A DNA stretch of 64,000 nt from Gymnothorax reevesii. Taxonomy: Eukaryota; Chordata; Actinopteri; Anguilliformes; Muraenidae. The position numbers were made by a program, and so were the translations under genes. Location: NCBI GenBank assembly GCA_029721435.1, contig CM056576.1, positions 122,935,166-122,999,165 on the forward strand, in the 5' to 3' direction. Below are positions 1-12,692 of the stretch, piece after piece. Under the pieces are notes generated by a model. It saw nothing but the letters and a program-made list of their open reading frames with translations. It searched no databases and was not told the origin of the DNA. Position 1 is the first letter of the stretch; each line of letters opens with the position of its first letter.

Positions 1-35
1 TCTTTCTCTTGGTCGTCCGTGAAGTTGACGATGCC

Positions 36-176
36 TTACTGCGGCTTCTTCGCCACGTTCGTCTCCTCTTGTTCAGCCAAAGCAGGTGACTCCGGGGCCG
101 GCGGGGGCGATGGAGACCTAGGCGGCTCGACTGACATCGTACTCGTCGTCACTCGGTTCACTTTGGCTATTGGCAT
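36..176 (-). other. Short proline-rich open frame of unknown origin
   Basis: A GC-rich minus-strand frame of 46 codons contains the run EPPRSPSPPPAPESPALAEQ and ends in a stop. Beyond the stop, up to the window edge, the same frame reads GIVNFTDDQEK. That pattern recalls the N-terminus of small DNA-binding (MADF/SANT-like) open frames carried by some fish transposons. Base composition differs from the flanking AT-rich intron. This is weak: it may be a repeat-borne gene fragment broken by a stop, or chance. Confidence 0.25.
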
Positions 177-593
177 GTTCTTGTTCAACTGATTTCCAAC
201 CAGTGTGGCGCCCCGCCGTCTGATACCTCCAAAAAAGAGGTGCGTATGATTGCATATACCTGCGCTAATCTACACAAATTTTTTTAACTAGTGAGCGACT
301 AACGTGGGCCTATGCACTAGTCTGCGTATTGAGAATTAGTGAGCACATTTCATTATGCTTTATTGGGTATGACTGCCTATGTCTGCGTTCGGGCAATACG
401 TAGAAATACGCAAGCCAAATACGCAAAGGTGTGACCGAGGCATTAGGGAGGTCCTCACAGACGATTACGGGGGATTCCAGCCAACTGGTGAAAGATAAGG
501 GAACAGTCACGTTTAAAGTTAGGTTAAGGCAGGCGTTATGGTTAGGCATAATTGGGTTATGGATAGGGTCCAGGTAAGGCTGCATGTGAGCCT

Positions 594-715
594 GTGCATG
601 TGTGTGTGTCTACATGCATCTCAGGGCTTCTGTGCGCTTGTTTGTGTGAGAGGGTGTGCGTGCTGGCGTGTGTGCGCGTTCGTGTATATATGTGAGTTAG
701 TGTGCGTGTCGGAAT
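594..715. repeat. Imperfect GT-rich tract
   Basis: Degenerate (GT)n with interspersed C and A, for example TGTGTGTGTC and GTGTGTGCGCGTTCGTG. The open frames on both strands here are a by-product of the simple composition. Confidence 0.7.
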
Positions 716-1123
716 GTGCAAAAGAATGTGGAGTATGGAGCCATGGACCGAGCTCACAAGCCCGGCCTGCTCTACTTAACCGAGCCAGAAGGAAAACAAG
801 CGGCAACTCCCTACGAGGCTTCACCCCACACAGGCTCCTGTTTACCAAATTACACAGTACTGCCTTTCCCAATAAGCCCTGCAGATAATCTCTCCTGACT
901 GGGGTCTGCTAAATTGCAAGGTGAAGGCAGGGTGGAATTTGCACCGTCCCCAACTTCATACTCCAGCAGTTTCCGAAATTAAAATCCAGCCTGTCGCTCT
1001 ATGAGGGAAAAAATAAAGCAGGATTTGCTTCGGTCGTGGTGCAATCAAGACGACGGTGAGGAGTATTATGCACTAGACTGTAGCAGCCTCAAGTCCAACT
1101 AGAAGAAAAACTGCCTCCGGCAA

Positions 1124-1400
1124 GGCACAATGGTGTGATGGCGCGGAGGTCCTGGGTTCGAGTTCCCCACCAACCAGGATCACTCTGTGTGGATTTAGGA
1201 CGTTCTCTCCACGTCCAATTGGGTTTCTTCCGGGAGCTCCAGTTTCCTCTTACCTCGCAAAACATGCACTATAGGGACACTGCAGTCATAGCCCCTGACC
1301 AAGGCTCTGGACTATGAACTGGAGTCAGACCCTGTTCGCAGCACTGTGGCTGCTCACTGCTCTAGAGTAACCAGGATAGGTCAAATGCAGAGGACAAATT
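1124..1400 (+). mobile_element. tRNA-derived SINE fragment
   Basis: Starts GGCACAATGGTG, has a B-box-like GGTTCGAGTTCC at 1155-1166, then the teleost SINE body pieces TCTGTGTGGA, CTTCCGGGAGCTCCAGTTTC and GTCAAATGCAGAGGACAAAT. The body matches a common teleost tRNA-SINE family known from memory. An H-type element lies directly downstream. Confidence 0.65.
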
Positions 1401-1468
1401 ATCCCATTAGGTTACATAAACTACACCTAATCATATATAGCTTCAAGTACACAAGAAACCATATCCAA

Positions 1469-1741
1469 CTAGACAGTCCGGTCGGCTGCAATCACGTGTA
1501 TGTAGTCTCCGAAAGGCAGCTTCTCCTCTTTTTAGCGCATTATTTGGCCAATACTGTCTCTATAGCAACAGAAATCGATAGGTGTCATAACTGGAGTACA
1601 ACACACGTCCATACCAAATATGAAAGTAATCGGTCAAAAATTGCAGCCTGTACAGCATCCACAAGGAAGTGTCAACGGACGCGGCGACGGAGACGACAAG
1701 AATAAATCCATAGTAGCTGCCCGACTCGGTCTGGGGGCTAT
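1469..1741 (-). mobile_element. Helitron-like non-autonomous element, family H copy 1
   Basis: On the minus strand the 5' side reads TAATT|ATAGCCCCCAGACC with a GGGC arm that can pair back. The 3' side reads CAGCCGACCGGACTG (hairpin) then TCTAG|TT. The body matches family H copy 2 at 10492-10785 (shared TATCCACAAGGAA-type and AATCCATAGTAGC segments). Ends are called from the TT..CTAG|TT pattern. Confidence 0.55.
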
Positions 1742-3054
1742 AATTAGATCTAATGTATAAGTGAAATTAAGCTAATAATGCCTTAAATCATGGGCATAAA
1801 ATCATTGGCAAAAATGTGGATTCCTGGCTCTAAAACTATTTTTTGAAAACAAAAATACTCATACTGGGAGTTATTATAACTAATACATCCCAGTCAAACA
1901 ATAGAGGAACTCCCCACCATTTCACATTCAACACAGTCACAGTTAATATCATGGGATACAGCCTTTCCTTAAAGGAGCACACTCATCTCAGGTCACACGG
2001 ACTAACTGCAAAATATACAACACCATTGGTGTCCCTGCTGCGCCATTTCATTGATTTATTAAAATTATTTTAATATTAAGAATGGCCCTCCTGATAATCA
2101 TGCAGATATAAATGAGAAGTACACGGGCTTGCAGCTGCTCAGGGTTTGAGTTATTGCAGCGGCCCGCCTGGTCGGCTGAGTGTGTCCCCTCTCCAATTAG
2201 CAGGGAGCTGCTGCGGGAATCTCGACTAAATGAAAACCAAAAAAACAGCACCTGTGCCTCGGAACGGGCTTCCCATTACGGACTGAGGAGATTTTTAAAA
2301 AGTCTGCCTCACTCCAAACCACTAAACCACTGGGGTAGACTTTCACACCTGAGCTAACTCATTATTCCAGAGGCCACTGCCAGACCTGATCTGTCTGATT
2401 CGGCTGACTACCCTCTCGCACTAAACTTTTAAGCAGTTTAAAACAGATGGTAGGTGCGAGGTTACACTGCGCTAAATAAGAAGAGCATGCTGTCCTCAGT
2501 GAAAATCAGATCATTTAAAACCTTTAAGATGGTGTAAGATGGAAAAAAAGTGAGCAGAATGTTTTTGATGAAGCAATTTAATGCTGACGAAACCCCGTAA
2601 CTGGTCATCAAAACCAATGTAGTTCAGGAAGACTGATCAACAATTTTGAAGTTAAATACCAAAACACAGACTCCACAAAGGGGTCATATTTTGGCTTTTC
2701 CCGGTCCTTCGGTGGGCTATATAGTTTTCTGCGCATGCTAAACATCTGCAAATTACAGAGCCTAAAGTTTATGCCAAAGGTAGTTATTCAATCGGACTGA
2801 GAGAAATGCCCTGAAACAGCCTGAAATGCCCTGTTTGTAGTCCAGCCCTTTCTTCTGTAACATGCCAACATCACAGGGTGGCAAATCAGCATAACACCAG
2901 ACTAGCAGCTAGTTGGGCATGCCTTCCAACAAAGCTACGCAGAGAAAAGCGTTTGGTTAGTGCCTATCGCAGTCGAGAGGATGTGACGGCAAATTCCCTT
3001 AGTATGGACTTCCAAAGGAACAAGAGAAGAATCAGTCAGAGGGGGGAATAAGAA

Positions 3055-3444
3055 CAAGAGGCCTGTTGGCCTAGAGAGCTCTGCTGAGGATGACGAAAAT
3101 GTCCATGTCATAACTTAGTTTCAGAAATCCTTGAAAACTATTACAATTTTAACACATATGACACATTAATGAAAACTGAAAAAAATTAGCATAACCACTG
3201 ATTTTCTAAAGTCCAAAATGCTGGATTTCTCAAAAACCGGGATGTGGAGTTTCTCATTTTCACAGTGAATATTCAGAACATCATCAAGAAGGCTCACATC
3301 AAATTAGAGCAAAAGTTAACAGACAGTTCTTGAGATATTCAAATTTGAAGTGAAAAGTTGACGCTGGACGGACAGACAGACGGACGCCAGATGACTAGGC
3401 ATTAGAAAAGCTCCGCTGACCGTGACTGTTGTCACAGCGAAGCT
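3055..3444 (-). mobile_element. Helitron-like non-autonomous element, family G
   Basis: Minus strand: TT|AGCTTCGCTG... with its complementary arm CAGCGGAGC forms a 5' hairpin. Then come GTCCGTCTGTCTGTCCGTCC, a TTCAAATTTGAATATCTCAAG-like core split around 3330-3350, and the 3' hairpin AGGCC-AACA-GGCCT followed by CTTG|TT. Length 390 bp. No coding potential was seen. Confidence 0.55.
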
Positions 3445-6400
3445 AAAAAGAGAAAGAGGAGGAAATTTTAGTCAGGGTTCCGAGGGCTGCTTGAAGGCCC
3501 CGGTAAGGTTCAGGTTGCAAAGCCCCCGAAGCTGAACATTTTCCATATTTGAGTATTTAAGGACAGTACAAATTTGTAAAATAAATAAAAATAAAAAATA
3601 ACAAAAAGGAAAGGGAATAAGATCTTACAAACAACACAAAACATACCAATCACAAACGCATTGTCTTGCAAATGAGGAAACCCAGTAATGTGTTGATGAT
3701 TTGACTTGAGTTGATTTGATGATAATGGAAAAACTCCATCGTGGCCCTCCCAGGGCATTCTGGGGTCTGTAATCGTTTTGGCTTCCAAACAATCACTCTA
3801 TGAGGATATAAAGCTTATAGAGGGAGCGGGAGGCCAAGCAATACTCAAATGTTTTCCAAAATGGCAGAAAGAAATCTTGTTAACTACAATTTAGGTTGAG
3901 GTCAAATCTAACTTTGGTAAGACAACGATTTAAAACAATGTTGCATTCGTCATGGACTACCTGTGACATTCTGGTCTACGACCGGCAGCAAGCTGAAATG
4001 TCAGGGAGAACCCATTGCTCTTGCATATGCAGCATCAGTCCAGAAAATACCGGGTGTTTTGACGAAGGAGGAGGAAAGAGGTCAATGAGGATAATTAAAA
4101 TTTTGGGGGTTTTGGAACATTATCAAGATACGGAAATGAGCTGCTCAGCTTCCCCACTGGCTAACTGAAATTCTGTTGTCCATCTAGCCAGATCGAAGCT
4201 GGCTTGCTCAAGCCATGATGGCTTCAAACAATGATAGAGACAATGATTGGTTAAGTGCAATGACTCAGTTAGCTTGCAAATACACAAGTAATGTTAGTAA
4301 GAAGACTGTCAAACAATCAACAAAGCTGGAGTGAATTTTCATTTTTCAATCCACGTTGTGAATACACAAACACATCACTGGAGCTGATTTGGCCAAATTA
4401 ACATGCTTTTAACTTGTTACCGATCAACTTACCAGCAGGACGCAATTAGCCTGCGTGCGATGTGAGCCATCGAAACAGTGCTCCTTTTAAGTCCAATCAA
4501 TTAAAATGTTTTTGTTTTGACAAGTCTAGATTCTGTGGTAATGTAACTAGACGTCAGCTTCTTCTTCTTCTTTGCCCACTTGCAATAACTGAGGATCATA
4601 AGCATTTAAGTTAAATGCCCATCAACAGATTTTCTGTCGTTAACCTGTTTTTGAAATGAACAAAATATCTCTTTGCCCGACAATAGGTGACGCATATAAA
4701 ACAGATAGCAGAGTTCCAGCAAGATGTCCGTGTTTTAAAAGTCTTTTAATGCTGTTAAGTTCACTGTTTGCCAATTATCCTTGGATGCATTTGTTCGGTA
4801 GCCAAAGTAGCTGACCTAGAAAACCCGCACTAGTGCAAGTTTTTCGTGAAATTCACTTTATCAATGTCTCAATCGAATCAGAAGTCATCCATTTGAGAAC
4901 GAACCGATCGAGACCAACCAATGGACAGAGCTCCTGCTTGCGGGAAAAAAAAACCCCTCACACATGCATGTAACCGATCTCCTTTCCACTGTTCTCAAAA
5001 ACTCAGCTGAAAGTGGTTAAGATTGGTTTTACCACTATTCCTCAGCAGTAAACCCAACCCTCTATCGTTACTTTCATTTTAGCGAGTTGTGCTTTCTGAA
5101 CTGAGTGGCTAGCCAATCACAACAGAGTGGGCTTTAATGGAAAGTGCCTTAAAGAGACAGGAGCTGATTGAGGCTGAGGTGCTGCACGCACAGCCTGTTC
5201 AGCTGTAACTACTTTGCCTTTTGACCACAAAAAGTGCAAATGTTTCATTATAAACCATAAAAATAAAAAAAGCTAAACTGGGAAAAGGGCATAATTTGAC
5301 CCCCTTAACCAAACATGCACTCTCTCCGGGACCAGAGCTGAACCTCTCTCATTTAACTTTTGCCAGGCTTACCAAGTGTCACCTCACTGTAGCACATAAT
5401 GTGAGTCTAATATTAGAAAATTACACCACTGCTGTAAACCATTTATTACAGAACCCATTTTCAATCTCTTCTTGCATGTACCCCACTGCCAAGAGCCATT
5501 TAGATCCCAAAAGAGAGAAGAAAAAAAAAAAAAAAAAACACACACACTTTGCCCCAGGTCTATACACAGCGGGGAAACACCAAGCGGCGTTCGAGCTTAA
5601 ATCAGACTCTCATCTTTGAGGACGTTTCAATGACTCAGTTCTCAGTCTATGATTCAGCGAGGGAGCAAGGCTCACTTGCTGTTAATGTCTACATTAATAC
5701 AATTAACGTACAAAGCAGATACTTTGTATTCAAAGCCCGTCCATGTCCACACACCCTCAGAGTTCAAACACGATGCTTCTGAAAACAGTCAAGGTGACTT
5801 CTCTGCTGGCAAAATATCATTACGCCTCCCAGTGCACCCTCTCCCATCACCCATCACATAAAACTTTGTTAATATGGAATACAAGAACACTGGGACCATG
5901 AGGCAGTGTCTTTGTAAGGAGCAAAAAATTAAGTTCCAACTTGATACTGGATGAAGGTATTTCTCATACTCAGGATTTTTGTCAGGTGAGGCTTTAATAA
6001 TGCAACAAAACAGATGTAAGGACACAGAAGTAGTCAAGACAATAAAAAGAATAAATCTTAACACGCCACACTTGACGGACATTTCCTGACTGCCCAAAGA
6101 AAAAACCTTTCCTCCTGCCATTTTTCCACACATTTTCATGAATAAGAAGTAGTTTTAAGGGGAACAATTTTTGCTTTTCTGTGAGAGATGTTCCTGCCAA
6201 CAGGTCGCTCTTGCATTTCGGACAGAACCGGTTGGCAAACCATGGTCAGCTGCTTTCTGACACGGGCATTTTTCTTTAACCAGATGAAAGGTACTGTAAT
6301 TCACACCTGTCTGCCCGGCATGCTTTTCTGACCAATACAAAGCTTCAGCTTCTCAACATCATACTGGAAGCAAATTTTCGGAATGAGCAACACATTATAT

Positions 6401-9400
6401 CAGAGCTCTGTATGTACAGATCTTAAAGCTGACCGATTTTCAGAAAAATCTCCAGGTCTGCTGGTTACTGCGATTCTCATGCAGTCTGCAGCCAATTTAC
6501 CTAACTAAATAGGCTTCGACAACAAAGTGCTCAATTTCTTTTGCCAATCACTGACTAAAATTAAGTGCTTCAGAGCAGTAATTCACAAACACTGTTAAAG
6601 ACTATGGCCCCAATGGATTTGGGTTTGAGATCCTGGCAATACGTGCCCAGTTTCCCTTACCTTGCCTTCAAACCACACCTGTGCTTGGGAATTAAACACC
6701 GGGCAAGTAATTTATGAGAGAGTAAGTAATAAAGCAAATAATCTTAAAATTCAGCTCTCAACTTTGCCAAATGTTTGTAACTGTGCCACTTAAAATCATA
6801 AATTGTCTAATCAAATTGAATTTTACAGTTCAGCTCTTTATATCTACACGTATTAACTAAAATTACAAACCCACCCAGCCAAAAACTACAGCTAAGACCA
6901 GCAGAGATCCCAAGCTGGTAGTCCAATCTGCGTTTCCCCCTCTTCTAGCATGTCACAGTTGGTCTGTCAGTTGTCTCTCAGGCAGAGCTAGCCAAGCTGT
7001 TTACAGAAAGCTAATTGTTACACTGGTGGACCAGCTGATTGCCTGGAGCAAAACGGAGGGATAAAAAAAAAAAAAAAAAACCACAGAGCAAACCAGCATG
7101 CTGGCTTTACCTAAAATCTTCTGGCGGTATAACAGGCTAATACAAACATAAAGGTTGAGCAGCAAACTCCAGATAAACAAATAAAAACTGGACGCAGTCA
7201 AAACAACAGCAGAGCTTTCTCCAAACGGGCCTGTCTGATTATCTCACCACAGTGCCACTACAGCACTGCATCCACACAAAATCAGCTCTAGATCTTCATT
7301 TAGCAGAGCGTTCTGGAACTTGTGTTCAAAAGTGTCAGTGGTGGCGGTGGGGGACCGCTTCCAAAACCACTGCATGATCTGACATTCAGGGAATACAATG
7401 GAAAAAAAAGAAATGTTACATAAAGTTCCCACCACAATATCTGCATATCCATTTGACGCATTACCAATGCCAGTCCCTGATGATCCCAGTACGTTATTTA
7501 GCAGTGGTGTACAGAGGACCAATACTGAACCACAGGCCAATAAGTGCCTAAAGTAAGTGGTCTAAAGTGAAGAGTCAAGGCTAACACAAACTTCAAACTG
7601 TACGAATGAATGAATTTTTTTTTTTTTCAACAGCAAGTTGAATAATTTCAACAAACAAGCAATATTTAATGATTTTTTTTGGGTTAAAATTGAAATTCAA
7701 GCAATCAGTACATGGATATAATGATTAGTGATATCCCTGCATTGAAAAACCAGTCCCTGGCCAGTCTCCAAATAGGATTCTGTCACCCCCAAATGTCCCC
7801 ATCATACACATTATTTTGCAGGGAAATAGATCCATGCAACCAACGGCTACCAAAGGAGCCCCAATGTGACTGACCAATTACATGATATTGCCCGAACAAC
7901 CAAGCAATATCTGGCCATTTTGTTCAGAGACCCAATAAAAAACACTTATCTTGCCAATACGCTTCTGGTCACAAACTGTCCTCCAAAACGTACTCCCATA
8001 GATACAATCACATTGCCACTCTTGACTTTCAACAGAAATACTGGATGTACAACAAAGGCTCATATGCCGTTTTGCTACAAGCCCAAAGCCACGCTAATGA
8101 TCAATAAGACTGTCCTGTAAGTACCGTCTGTGTACTTTAATGCGCCTAAACAGAATTCCAGATCAGTTCCACAGCTCATAACAAACCGCTGAGCAGGCAA
8201 AGCAGCAGCAGAGAAGGTACAATAAAAGGAAGGTGGGACCATTTGAAGGTGTAAGAATGCCAATTAGCTCCATTTAACCTCCAAACACATTTGACAAAGT
8301 GGCTTTGCCCCTGTCCCTCGCAGATCATTCAACCCCAAAAATATAACTCAAATAGCCGAGAAATACGAGCAGAGACGGACTGTCAATAATAAATCAATGA
8401 CGACTGCTGTTAAAATTTATATGGCCTTCATTCTCCGACACATGGCTACAATGATTTAAAATGAACGCATCTGTCAAAATAAGATATTTTTCTTCACAGC
8501 AATACGGAGAGAATATTGATGACTGATGAAATTGTGAAACTGCGAGGTTTTATGACTGCACGTATTGTCAAAGCAAATATTCAGCATCATATCCAGTTCT
8601 TCTTGTCAAAATACATGAAATGAATTTTCATTTTATTTGAAAATGAATAATTTTCATGCCAAATGCTTTTTAGTGAGACAAATTACAGAAAACCATTGTA
8701 TTGGTCATGGCCAGTGAATCCCATCTGAATGAGAAAACAGTATAGGGACCAGAGAATAACCTAAATTCCGTGAGCCCTCAGAACAAGGATACTGTCATCA
8801 TTTTGCCTGCTTTCCTTACATGTATACTGCTAATAGAGCTCATACCACTCCCACTCTCTCCTGTGTTACTGAGGATTCGAGACGCCCTCCATTCAGAGAC
8901 AGGAACAGCAGTATTACCAATCAGTTAATCTCCAACAGAGCTAAACAGTCCTGTCCCAGGAGATCTTCAGTACTGTTGGTTTCCATTTTCATCCTAATTT
9001 GGTGCACCTGGTTCAGCCAATTAACAGTACAATGAGACCTGGAGCTGATGAATGAGGTTTGGCGTTATTAGGACGGAAGTGAAAAACTACAGGATAAAAC
9101 ATCAAGGAACAGGATTGGACAGCCATGCATTACAGGGAACACCGACGTCCCTCACCGCACCATAATGCAGTCAGTTCCAATCACATTTGGACACAGACAA
9201 AGCTATTGTCATTTTAGCTATCCACCACATCATATTACACAATAAATTACATCACGTATATGAGTACAAAGTGCTAAGTTCCAGGCTTTAATTTGACTCT
9301 TCTTCCATCCAAATTAGGTAAACAGAGTAGGAATTACTGAAACTTTTTTGTTCCTTCGGCAGTGCAGCTGTTCCATGGCCAGGTGCGAGTTATTCCCTCA

Positions 9401-9778
9401 TTATTTCATTGAGAAGCGAGCAGATTTGATTTCAAATGAGGCTGGCGCATTTTGAATCTGTCGTTGTCGTTACTGTTAACTCCAATAAAAAGTGTGAAGA
9501 GCTGCCAGTGAAGCAAGCCATCATTTGCCTTCACAATCAAAACCAACCACCGGTGAAATAGCAAAGTAGGTGCGCCCAAACTAACCAATGCATACACAAG
9601 GCCCGGATGACCAAGGTGAACAACTGTGGAGGATGACAGCAGATCTATTTACCTGGTGAAGAAGAAAAAAAAAAAAAAAAACACTGACACAGCTGAACAG
9701 ATGAAGAATAGTCTCAAGGAAGGGATTTAGGTCGATATCAGAAATTAGAGAAGACTTCACCAGAGTAAATACATATGG

Positions 9779-10330
9779 TTGACACAGGGCTTAAACCACT
9801 GTGGCACCAACACCAACCTTTTTCACCAATTTGATGGAATAGGTAGAGATGTATTTACTGGTGATGTGGCTACTGATAAAAGCAGAAAGATGAATTCTGA
9901 ATTGTACAGGACGGTATTAACTGGTCAGATTCAGCCAAATGCTTCAGAACTCATTGAATGGCGCTTCAAGGTGCAGAATGGACGATGATCCGAAGCACAC
10001 AAAGCAAGCAACTGAGAACTTTTTGAAGCCAAAGAAGTTGAATGTATGGCCAGTTCAATCACCTGACCCTAATGCATACGTTTAAGTTGCAGAGGGCAAA
10101 ACTGAAGGCAAAGCCCCTGAACAACACAGCAGGGACTGAAGACAGCGGCAGAGGCTCATCAGGGAAGAAAGGCAGCATCTGGTGATTCCCATGTGTTCCA
10201 GACTTCAAGCAGTCACTGACTGCAAAGAATTGGCGATATTGAAAAAAGCCAGTTTAATTTATGATTATGTTAGTAAGTCCAATTACTTCTGGGCGCTGAA
10301 AATTGCAGGGCTACTGATACAATTTGGCAT
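9779..10330 (+). pseudogene. Decayed Tc1-like transposase, C-terminal part
   Basis: Interrupted plus-strand frames retain Tc1 catalytic-domain features: MDDDPKHT (Asp of the DDE triad in the DNDPKHT block) at about 9979, KLNVWPVQSPDPN just after it, KLKAKP in another frame, and near the C-terminus HLVIPMCSRLQAVTDCK. Several frameshifts and stops make it inactive. It lies in PIGK intron 9. Confidence 0.75.
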
Positions 10331-10491
10331 AATTCGTACCTGGATCATGAAAAACTCCTAAGATTAAGCTGAATGTCCACCTTTCATCAAGCATCTTATT
10401 GGATTAATTTCAAATGCACCGCGGTGGCGAACAGAGTCAAAATTACAAAAATTGCGTTGAAATCCAAATATTTACGAATGTAACAAGATAA

Positions 10492-10785
10492 CTAGACAGG
10501 TCGGTCACCCGCCACCAATGGGTGTAGGCCCTGATCGCACACATTTTTCATTTTGGCTTCTCGTTGATGCAAAATTGTCTATTATTTAGCGAATTGTGTT
10601 ACTATGGCAACCAAAATAAATAGGCACAGTTTCCTAACCACTGCCCATACACATACCACATATAAAAGAAAAAGCTCTAAATTTGTGGCCTGCAAAGTAT
10701 CCACAAGGAAATCTCCAGGGGGCGGCGACAGCGGACACGTGATGAGGCCAAATCCATAGTAGCCCCGACTTTGTCCGGGGGCTAC
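10492..10785 (-). mobile_element. Helitron-like non-autonomous element, family H copy 2
   Basis: Minus strand: TAATT|GTAGCCCCCGGAC with its complementary arm GTCGGGGCTAC forms a strong 5' hairpin. The 3' side has GACCGACCTGTC, a small stem, directly before TAG|TT, so the end reads CTAG|TT. It shares body segments with 1469-1741. Confidence 0.6.
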
Positions 10786-12459
10786 AATTACACTCTATGC
10801 ACAAATTAAAGACTGAAAACATTTCTACAGAGTGCAAAACAAACCCTTAGCTGCCCCCTTTCAAACACAGCTTGAAAACCTTGTCCAATATAAAACCACG
10901 GCTCCCCCCACCCCAGTTTCACAGTTGGTACAATTGTGGGAAGAAGAGAATGAGAGCATCTTGTTCATTAACAATTGTGCCCTGAGGACGGAGCTGTTCA
11001 ATGCAACTAAAATCTAATTTGAGATGCTAATTAGTTGTAAGCAACTCTGATCATCTGATTAGTATGGGGCATTATTTTCTCGGCAAACACCCTAATCCGG
11101 GCCGACTCGTGCCGCGCGCCTCCCGCACGTTCACATGCGAGCAGCCAGTGGTTTCATACCGAAGCAATTTAGGTTTAGTGACACGCTCAAGACTACCATA
11201 AACCAGCAGCATTGTCAACTCCCCCAACAACGCTCCAAGCTGCTGCTAAATAATCCAACAAATATGGCGGCTGGCCAGGATGAGGGACGAATCCGACTCT
11301 ACAAGGATAGAGGCAGTTTACGCGCGTGGGGACAACAGCAAAGAGAGCCGCATGAATGCCATTTGGGTTCTTTTATACTTGTATTGATTCTGCGAGCCCA
11401 ATTTGAATATAAAGTTCGTTTACCTGCAATGGAGGTTTGTTTTCCAGATAATATCCAGAGGAGTACTTTCCTCTGGATTACGCCAAACTGGAGCGGTGAC
11501 TCATTTTTAAGAGTAAAATTGGTGCCTGGGTGAAGAAAGCAAGCTGTGATCTCAAACGGACAAATGCTGCAACTCATTTCTGTGACCTTCACTTCCAGTA
11601 TGAATAAATAGAGCCTCAGAAATAGGTTTAACCTTAGTGTGAATCCCTGGCGGATGGGTCTTCAGCATTATCTTGGGTTCCCTTTATCTTTTTTGTGCAA
11701 ATTTGTATAAATACCATCATGAATAAAGAAACCAAAAAAAACATTATTCCCCTCACACAGAATAATTGTATGAAATGAAATGAAATAAAAGAAATGAAAA
11801 ACCTTGGTCACCCTAGAGAGAGGAGGGAAAAACATCAATGAACAGCAGGAAACGAAATTATACGAGATGCACTCCTACCATCTAGTGGTAAATATCTGAA
11901 GTAACTCACCAACACAGTTGATTAGCGATAGTGCTGCCATATGGCGACAGTCCCTCGCAACATTTAAGATGCATTTCAATCATTACATGCAAATTACAGC
12001 TCCAGCCATTCAGCCGCCAATCTTCTCCAAAGCCACTTATTGAAAATAACGTACAATCGACATTTCAAAAAAAGATTAATGGAAGACAGAAAGGAACATC
12101 TGTTTCCCAAACATGCCTTCAGATTAATATCCTGAATGAGCCTCACGGCTTATTTAAGACATGATGATACAAAAAAAAAAAAAGCAATAATATAACTAGT
12201 TTACCTTTAGGGGAACCCTACGGGTAGCAAAAAACCCATATCTTATGGGAAACATATTGTATTTTCCTATATTATAACCACTCAGTGACATATCACAATG
12301 CCGTACGTGCATACATCACCATGACATTCACCATACACCGTAAGCAGCAGCCAAGTTTTGACAAATTCTGCACAGAGAATGAATTTTTTAATGAGCTAAA
12401 CTAAATACACTATTCACGGTTTCCACAAAGTAAATTAATAAAGGAACTCCTTATAAAAA

Positions 12460-12692
12460 CAAGTGGTGCCAGGCACAACAAACCCCGCCCCTCGCACATA
12501 CTCTGACCTACTATACTGGGTCAGAGGCAATCCCTAAATCCAATTTGGGGTGAATCTGGCCATTAGTTTTGCTGTTAAAGTGTTAACAAACAAACAAATG
12601 TAGAAACAAATGCAAAATGCACACACAACACACAAACATAAACCGAACCAAAAACAATACCCCTTGCCCTCATTCTTCGGGTGGGACGAGGC
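12460..12692 (-). mobile_element. Helitron-like non-autonomous element, family I
   Basis: Minus strand: TTTAATT|GCCTCGTCCCACCC at the 5' end, then a GTTTGTTTGTTTG run, a core GCCAGATTCACCCCAAATTG, and a 3' hairpin GTGCC-T-GGCAC followed by CACTTG|TT. Length 233 bp. It has the same order of parts as the other Helitron-like families in the window. Confidence 0.5.

Noticed and set aside
1346..1705. 119-codon plus-strand frame
   Set aside because: It runs across a SINE tail and the Helitron-like H1 element.
7001..7201. Hydrophobic minus-strand frame considered as the PIGK transmembrane tail
   Set aside because: It lacks the WHPPGG motif and the conserved tail residues, and its hydrophobic run partly comes from a poly-A/T tract.
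11135..11533. 132-codon plus-strand frame with an overlapping minus-strand frame
   Set aside because: No recognisable domain, inside a long intron; not supportable as a gene.
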